Part shown: positions 59,425 to 64,000 of the stretch, piece after piece
Layout of the letters: each line of letters opens with the position of its first letter
Numbering within the stretch: position 1 is the first letter of the stretch
NCBI GenBank assembly: GCA_900113995.1
Contig: FORK01000008.1
Span: 1 to 64,000, forward strand
Source: Ruminococcaceae bacterium D5
GTDB lineage: Bacteria > Bacillota > Clostridia > Oscillospirales > Ruminococcaceae
Direction of reading: 5' to 3'
DNA: 64,000 bases
The notes under the pieces: model-generated
What the model saw: the letters and a program-made list of their open reading frames with translations, nothing else
What the model was told of the DNA's origin: nothing
Databases searched by the model: none
Made by a program: the position numbers and the translations under genes

Positions 59425-59496
59425 GAATCCAGGGCATAGGGCCAATGCATTTTGCCCATCTGCCAATAAAATTTAGAATGATTGGAGGTAACCACT

Positions 59497-61914
59497 TTGA
59501 GAGAGAAAAGGACAGTGATACAGAATCAGACCCTTCCGGTCATTGCACTGCGCGGGCTGGTGCTTTTCCCGAAGATGGTGCTTCATTTCGATATTGGCCG
59601 TGAAAAGTCGATCGCGGCCCTTAATCAGGCGCTGGAAGAGGGACGGAAAATCTTTCTGACCGCCCAGAGCGATATTCAGGAGGATGATCCCCACGACGAG
59701 GGCCTGTACCGCGTCGGCGTGATCGCCGAAATCAAACAGGTGATCCGGGTGCAGGGGACGGGGCTGCGGGTCATGGCCGAGGGCCTGACCCGGGCCAAGA
59801 TCCTGTCGGTGACCCAGGAAGATCCCTACTTCATCGCCGAGGTGCGCCCCTACCCGACCCGCCGGATTCCCTCCGGTTCTCAGGATCTGGTCAGCGCACT
59901 GATGCGGACGGTCAAAAATCTTTTTGAAGAATATGTCTCCCTCTCGCCGAAGATGCCCAAAGAGCTGGTGCTCGGAGTGATGGTCGCTGAGGACCCTCTG
60001 CTCCTCTCGGAGTATGTGGCGGGCAATGTGCCGCTGCCGGTTGAGGAGAAGCAGGAGGTGCTCGAGGAATCGAACGTCCTGCGCCGGCTGGAGATTCTTG
60101 CGGAGGTCTTTGAAAACGAGAATGAGATTCTTCGGCTGGAAGCGGGAATTTACGAGAAGGTCAAGAGCCAGATCGACCGCAACCAAAAGGAATACTACCT
60201 TCGTGAGCAGATGAAGGTCATTTCGGAGGAGCTTGGGGACGATGATTCTCCCGAGGCCGAGGTGGAGGAATATCTCGACAGAATCGAAAAGCTGGGCCTT
60301 GGGGAAGAGGCGGCGGAAAAGCTGGTCAAGGAGGTTAACCGCCTTGCAAAAATGCCTTCCAACTCGCAGGAGGCTGCGGTGATTCGCGGTTACCTCGATG
60401 TTTGTCTTGAGCTTCCATGGAATATCCACCGCACCGTTAAGTCCGATATTAAGGAAGCCTCCCGAATCCTTGACCACGATCACTATGGGATGAAAAAGGT
60501 CAAGGAGCGGGTGCTGGAATCCATCGCGGTGCAGGCTCTGGCTCCCGACCAGAAGGGGCAGATTCTTTGCCTTGTCGGCCCGCCCGGTGTGGGCAAGACC
60601 TCGGTTGCACGTTCGATCGCCCGCGCGACGGGACGGGACTATGTGCGTATCTCGCTCGGCGGCGTCAAGGACGAGTCGGACATCCGCGGCCATCGCAAGA
60701 CCTACATAGGGTCGATGCCGGGCAGGATTATTGATGCGATGCGACGTGCCAAGAGCAACAACCCGCTGATGCTTCTCGATGAGGTCGATAAGCTCGGCGG
60801 AGATTATAAGGGAGATCCTTCCTCGGCGCTGCTTGAGGTGCTCGATTCCGAGCAAAACCACGCCTTCCGCGATCATTTTCTTGAGCTGCCTTTCGACCTG
60901 TCGGAGGTTCTCTTCCTGGCGACGGCCAACAATGCCGAGCAGATCCCGGCGCCGCTCTACGACCGGATGGAGGTCATCGAGCTGCCGAGCTATACCCGTG
61001 AGGAGAAGCTGCATATCGCCAAGGAACATCTGATCCCCAAGCAGAGAAGCAAAAACGGTCTGGATGGACGGCAGGCGAGGATTACGGATGAGGCACTCTA
61101 CACCGTGATCGACGGATATACCCGCGAAGCCGGTGTGCGGACGCTTGAGCGTACCATTGCTTCGCTTTTCCGCAAATGTGCCAAAAAAATTGTGGCGGGG
61201 GAAGCGAAAAGAATCACCGTCACTCCGGAACTGGTTGAAATGCTGCTTGGACCGCGTAAATTTCTGCCGGACGACCTCGGTAAAGCCGATGAGGTGGGCG
61301 TGGTCAACGGCCTTGCGTGGACCTCGGTGGGCGGCGAAATGCTGCAGGTGGAAGTCGCGGTGCTTGACGGCAGCGGCAAGGTTGAACTGACCGGATCGCT
61401 CGGAGACGTGATGAAGGAATCCGCCCATGCCGCGGTCAGCTTCCTGCGTGCCCATGCCGAGCGCTATCACATCAGCCCCACCTTCTACAAGGATAAGGAT
61501 ATTCATGTCCATGTTCCGGAAGGCGCGGTGCCGAAGGACGGTCCTTCGGCCGGTGTGACGATCTGCACGGCTCTTGTTTCCGCCCTCTCCGGCACCCCGG
61601 TGCGGAGCAATGTCGCTATGACGGGCGAGATCACCCTGCGCGGGAGGGTTCTGCCGATCGGCGGCCTGCGGGAAAAGTCGATGGCGGCCTTCCGCAACCA
61701 AATTCAGACGGTCGTTATCCCCGCGGCTAACGAGCCGGATATTGCGGAGATCGATCCGGCGGTCCGGGAAGCGATCCATTTCGTGCCGGTCAGGGGAATT
61801 GACGAGGTGCTTCAGCTTGCCCTTGCGGATCTCCCTGCACCGGAACAGAAGGCCGCGGCGCCGATGCTTCCGATGTTAGCGGCTGAAACACCCCGTCGGC
61901 CGGTGACCTGCTGA
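59497..61914 (+). CDS. lon: Lon protease (LonA)
   Basis: Lon is a cytosolic AAA+ protease for misfolded and regulatory proteins. The 805-residue product has the N-terminal LON domain ([19 protein letters not shown]), Walker [10 protein letters not shown] and Walker [12 protein letters not shown]. The protease dyad is Ser in [10 protein letters not shown] (about 684) and Lys in [11 protein letters not shown] (about 727). TTG 59497 is the start because GGAGG (59484-59488) lies 8 bases upstream. It has its own promoter and is followed by ysxC. Confidence 0.97.
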   Translation: MREKRTVIQNQTLPVIALRGLVLFPKMVLHFDIGREKSIAALNQALEEGRKIFLTAQSDIQEDDPHDEGLYRVGVIAEIKQVIRVQGTGLRVMAEGLTRAKILSVTQEDPYFIAEVRPYPTRRIPSGSQDLVSALMRTVKNLFEEYVSLSPKMPKELVLGVMVAEDPLLLSEYVAGNVPLPVEEKQEVLEESNVLRRLEILAEVFENENEILRLEAGIYEKVKSQIDRNQKEYYLREQMKVISEELGDDDSPEAEVEEYLDRIEKLGLGEEAAEKLVKEVNRLAKMPSNSQEAAVIRGYLDVCLELPWNIHRTVKSDIKEASRILDHDHYGMKKVKERVLESIAVQALAPDQKGQILCLVGPPGVGKTSVARSIARATGRDYVRISLGGVKDESDIRGHRKTYIGSMPGRIIDAMRRAKSNNPLMLLDEVDKLGGDYKGDPSSALLEVLDSEQNHAFRDHFLELPFDLSEVLFLATANNAEQIPAPLYDRMEVIELPSYTREEKLHIAKEHLIPKQRSKNGLDGRQARITDEALYTVIDGYTREAGVRTLERTIASLFRKCAKKIVAGEAKRITVTPELVEMLLGPRKFLPDDLGKADEVGVVNGLAWTSVGGEMLQVEVAVLDGSGKVELTGSLGDVMKESAHAAVSFLRAHAERYHISPTFYKDKDIHVHVPEGAVPKDGPSAGVTICTALVSALSGTPVRSNVAMTGEITLRGRVLPIGGLREKSMAAFRNQIQTVVIPAANEPDIAEIDPAVREAIHFVPVRGIDEVLQLALADLPAPEQKAAAPMLPMLAAETPRRPVTC

Positions 61915-61929
61915 AAAAGGAGAAATGCT

Positions 61930-62541
61930 TTGAACTATCATCTGGTCGTCTTTGAGAAGGCATTCGGCCTTTCCCAGCAGCTTTCCGATTCCGATTGTCC
62001 CGAGTTTGTCTTTACCGGCCGCTCCAATGTCGGAAAATCTTCGCTGCTCAATAAAATCTTCAACCGCCGCTCATTGGCGCGGGTCAGCTCGATGCCCGGC
62101 AAGACGGCAACCATCAACTTTTACCGGGCTGGGGAGGTTCGCTTTGTTGACCTCCCCGGTTACGGCTTTGCCAAGGTGGCAAAAGGGGAGCGGCGGCGCT
62201 GGGATGAGCTGATTGGCGGCTATTTCGGACAGAGCCGGGATATCCGCATCGTTTTTCTGCTTGTTGATATGCGCCACCCGCCCTCCTCCGACGATCTGAC
62301 GATGGCCAATTATCTGATTGATACGGAGATGCCTTTTGTGGTTCTGCTGACTAAGGCGGACAAGCTCAACAAAACTCAGAGAACCGCGCGTCTGGCGGCT
62401 TTTGCCCAGGAGTTTCCCTGCGGAGAGGAGATTACGATGATTCCGTGCTCCTCGGAAACGGGGGAAGGGGTCGATGCGGTGCGGGAGATCATCGAGGATC
62501 TTTCCCAGCCCGACGACGAGCCGAAGAATGGCGGAGAATAG
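61930..62541 (+). CDS. ysxC: Ribosome biogenesis GTP-binding protein YsxC/EngB
   Basis: YsxC is an essential GTPase for 50S assembly. The 203-residue product shows G1 GRSNVGKSS, G2 TATINF, G3 DLPGYG and G4 TKADK. Start TTG 61930 has AAGGAG about 8 bases upstream. lon-ysxC is the usual order in Firmicutes; the two are co-transcribed. Confidence 0.96.
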   Translation: MNYHLVVFEKAFGLSQQLSDSDCPEFVFTGRSNVGKSSLLNKIFNRRSLARVSSMPGKTATINFYRAGEVRFVDLPGYGFAKVAKGERRRWDELIGGYFGQSRDIRIVFLLVDMRHPPSSDDLTMANYLIDTEMPFVVLLTKADKLNKTQRTARLAAFAQEFPCGEEITMIPCSSETGEGVDAVREIIEDLSQPDDEPKNGGE

Positions 62542-62616
62542 CGTTTTCACCGATTGCAGCCGACCGCGCAGATGATGACGCGGTGGAAATAAATCGATCA
62601 ACCGGGAGGAATGACA

Positions 62617-63915
62617 ATGTTTGTATCTGACTGCCTTTCTGTCAACGAGGCGGGGCACCTGACGATCGGCTCGGCCGATACGGTGGAACTGGCACGTACC
62701 TATGGAACCCCGCTTTACGTCTTTGACGAGGGGACCATTCGCGAAACTTTGCGGCAGTATAAGGGCTCAATCGACCGCTATTACGGCGGAAAAGGACTGG
62801 TGGCCTATGCGAGTAAGGCATTTGCCTGCAAAGAGATTTACCGCATCGTGGAAAGCGAGGGCTGTGGCATCGACGTCGTCTCCCGAGGAGAGCTTTATAC
62901 TGCGCTTTCGGTTGGATTCCCCGTCGAGAAAATTTTCTATCATGGCAACAACAAGACGGTCGAGGAGCTGACCTATGCGATTGAGCACAATGTCGGACGA
63001 ATCGTCGTTGATAATCTGACCGAGCTGGAGCGTATTTCAGCCATTGCGATCTCTCAAAATAAGGTGGTTCCAATTCTGCTGCGGATCAAGCCGGGGATCG
63101 ATGCACATACCCACAATTTTGTCCGCACCGGACAGATTGATTCAAAGTTTGGCTTCGCGCTGGAAACCGGAGAGGCGCTTGATGCAGTCCGCTACGCGCT
63201 GACCCATCCGGGGGTCGCCCTCAAAGGAATCCACTGCCATATCGGCTCGCAGATTTTCGAGATTGACCCCTTTGAGTGCGCGGCCGAGGTGATGATCGGG
63301 TTTATGGCGGCCGTCAGGGATGAAACGGGGCTTGTTCTCACCGAACTGAACCTTGGCGGCGGTTTCGGTATCAAGTATGTTCCGGAAAACGATCCGGTGC
63401 CCTATCAGGATTACATGGAGAAGGTTTCCGGGATGGTGCATACGACCTGCCGCAAATACGGTCTTGAGACGCCCTTCATCGCCATCGAACCCGGCCGTTC
63501 GGTTGTCGGATCGGCCGGCATTACCCTTTACACTGTCGGCGGAGTCAAGGTGATCCCGAACATCCGCACTTATGTTTCGGTGGATGGCGGCATGACCGAT
63601 AACCCCCGCTATATTCTTTACCAGTCCCAGTACGAAGCGGTGCTGGCCAACCGGGCCGCCGATCCGAAAGACAGCGTCATCACCCTTGCGGGCCGTTGCT
63701 GCGAGAGCGGCGATCTGGTCGGGGAGGGGATGCCGATTCAGTCTCCCAAGGTTGATGATATTATCGCCGTTTTGGCGACCGGAGCCTACAACTACTCGAT
63801 GGCTTCCAACTATAACCGGGTACCCCGTCCCGCTGCCATTATGGTGAGGGATGGACAGGTCCGCGAGATTATCCGGCGCGAGAGTATGGAGGATTTGGCC
63901 CGCAACGATCTCTGA
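62617..63915 (+). CDS. lysA: Diaminopimelate decarboxylase
   Basis: LysA is a PLP enzyme that makes lysine from meso-diaminopimelate. The 432-residue product has the PLP lysine in VAYASKAFACKE (K67), HIGSQIFEIDPF, the glycine-rich NLGGGFGIKYVPEND and the C-terminal CCESGDLVGEG. ATG 62617 has GGGAGG 7 bases upstream; the ATG at 62611 touches that site. It lies 75 bases after ysxC with no terminator between, so it may be co-transcribed. Confidence 0.96.
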   Translation: MFVSDCLSVNEAGHLTIGSADTVELARTYGTPLYVFDEGTIRETLRQYKGSIDRYYGGKGLVAYASKAFACKEIYRIVESEGCGIDVVSRGELYTALSVGFPVEKIFYHGNNKTVEELTYAIEHNVGRIVVDNLTELERISAIAISQNKVVPILLRIKPGIDAHTHNFVRTGQIDSKFGFALETGEALDAVRYALTHPGVALKGIHCHIGSQIFEIDPFECAAEVMIGFMAAVRDETGLVLTELNLGGGFGIKYVPENDPVPYQDYMEKVSGMVHTTCRKYGLETPFIAIEPGRSVVGSAGITLYTVGGVKVIPNIRTYVSVDGGMTDNPRYILYQSQYEAVLANRAADPKDSVITLAGRCCESGDLVGEGMPIQSPKVDDIIAVLATGAYNYSMASNYNRVPRPAAIMVRDGQVREIIRRESMEDLARNDL

Positions 63916-63927
63916 GAAAAACGCAAA

Positions 63928-63957
63928 AGGGGAGCGCCCGCAGAAGGGTGCTCCCCT
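63928..63957 (+). terminator. Likely terminator of lysA
   Basis: AGGGGAGC (63928-63935) pairs with GCTCCCCT (63950-63957); the T tract after it is poor. The last 40 bases of the window show nothing further. Confidence 0.45.
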
Positions 63958-64000
63958 GCTTCCATCTCAACATAAAAGGTGTGGACAGGTTTCAAAAAAG

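Noticed and set aside
59473-61779. Long open frame on the minus strand opposite lon
   Set aside because: It is the reverse shadow of a strongly conserved lon gene and has no family-like sequence or ribosome site.
1-64000. CRISPR array, prophage, conjugative element, rRNA operon or replication origin
   Set aside because: No repeat-spacer pattern, phage structural genes, DnaA-box clusters or rRNA sequence were seen.

Overview
The window reads as a chromosomal segment of an anaerobic, low-oxygen-lifestyle Firmicute of the class Clostridia, most like the Oscillospiraceae/Ruminococcaceae group. The evidence is the gene content and order: IreB, a T-box in front of pheST, a BofC-type domain protein, DUF1540 cysteine-rich mini-proteins, rplS-lepB-rbgA-rnhB, tig-clpP-clpX-lon-ysxC, frequent TTG starts behind strong GGAGG ribosome sites, and moderately GC-rich codon use. 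No phage, plasmid, rRNA or CRISPR features were seen. The taxonomic placement is inference; no search was run.

Layout. 1-850 is a complete IS5/IS427-type element whose transposase needs a frameshift. 1306-5163 is a housekeeping run (YerC-like repressor, methyltransferase, Hsp33, ribosomal protein S2, EF-Ts). 5421-6874 is an intact IS256-family element with a perfect 8-bp target duplication. 7147-11188 is an ABC export/efflux operon (ATPase, Asp-rich exported protein, FtsX/MacB permease), followed by a class A penicillin-binding protein and a divergent BofC-domain protein. 14580-17125 holds a VOC protein, a LysR regulator and the divergent azlCD exporter. 17225-21790 is ireB, a small unknown protein and the pheS-pheT operon with its T-box. 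21848-29196 is a mixed run: lipoprotein, MazF, NSS transporter, sortase B, DUF1294, HAD phosphatase, EamA and paired ChrA halves. tRNA-Leu(CAG) is at 29334.

The most interesting accessory parts are three. (1) 29919-31047: a compact ferredoxin / NapH-like iron-sulfur membrane protein / ArsR operon with a palindrome at its start. (2) 35691-42654: a FadR/FCD-type regulator, a three-part TRAP transporter, a split transketolase and a zinc-dependent dehydrogenase, linked by a shared palindromic motif (AACATAGGATG arms) found at the regulator, TRAP and transketolase promoters. This looks like a self-contained uptake and catabolic module for an unidentified sugar-like or sugar-acid-like compound. (3) 45451-48527: DegV (fatty-acid-binding family), an isoprenylcysteine-methyltransferase-like membrane protein and a bacterial GH3-family acyl-adenylating enzyme, tightly coupled, followed by a membrane GAF/degenerate-GGDEF/HD-GYP protein.

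From 48900 to the end the window is mostly conserved core: rplS with a structured leader, signal peptidase, ribosome-assembly GTPase, RNase HII, a VanW protein, YraN, threonine synthase, a DUF1540 mini-protein, a phosphoesterase, trigger factor, ClpP, ClpX, Lon, YsxC and diaminopimelate decarboxylase.
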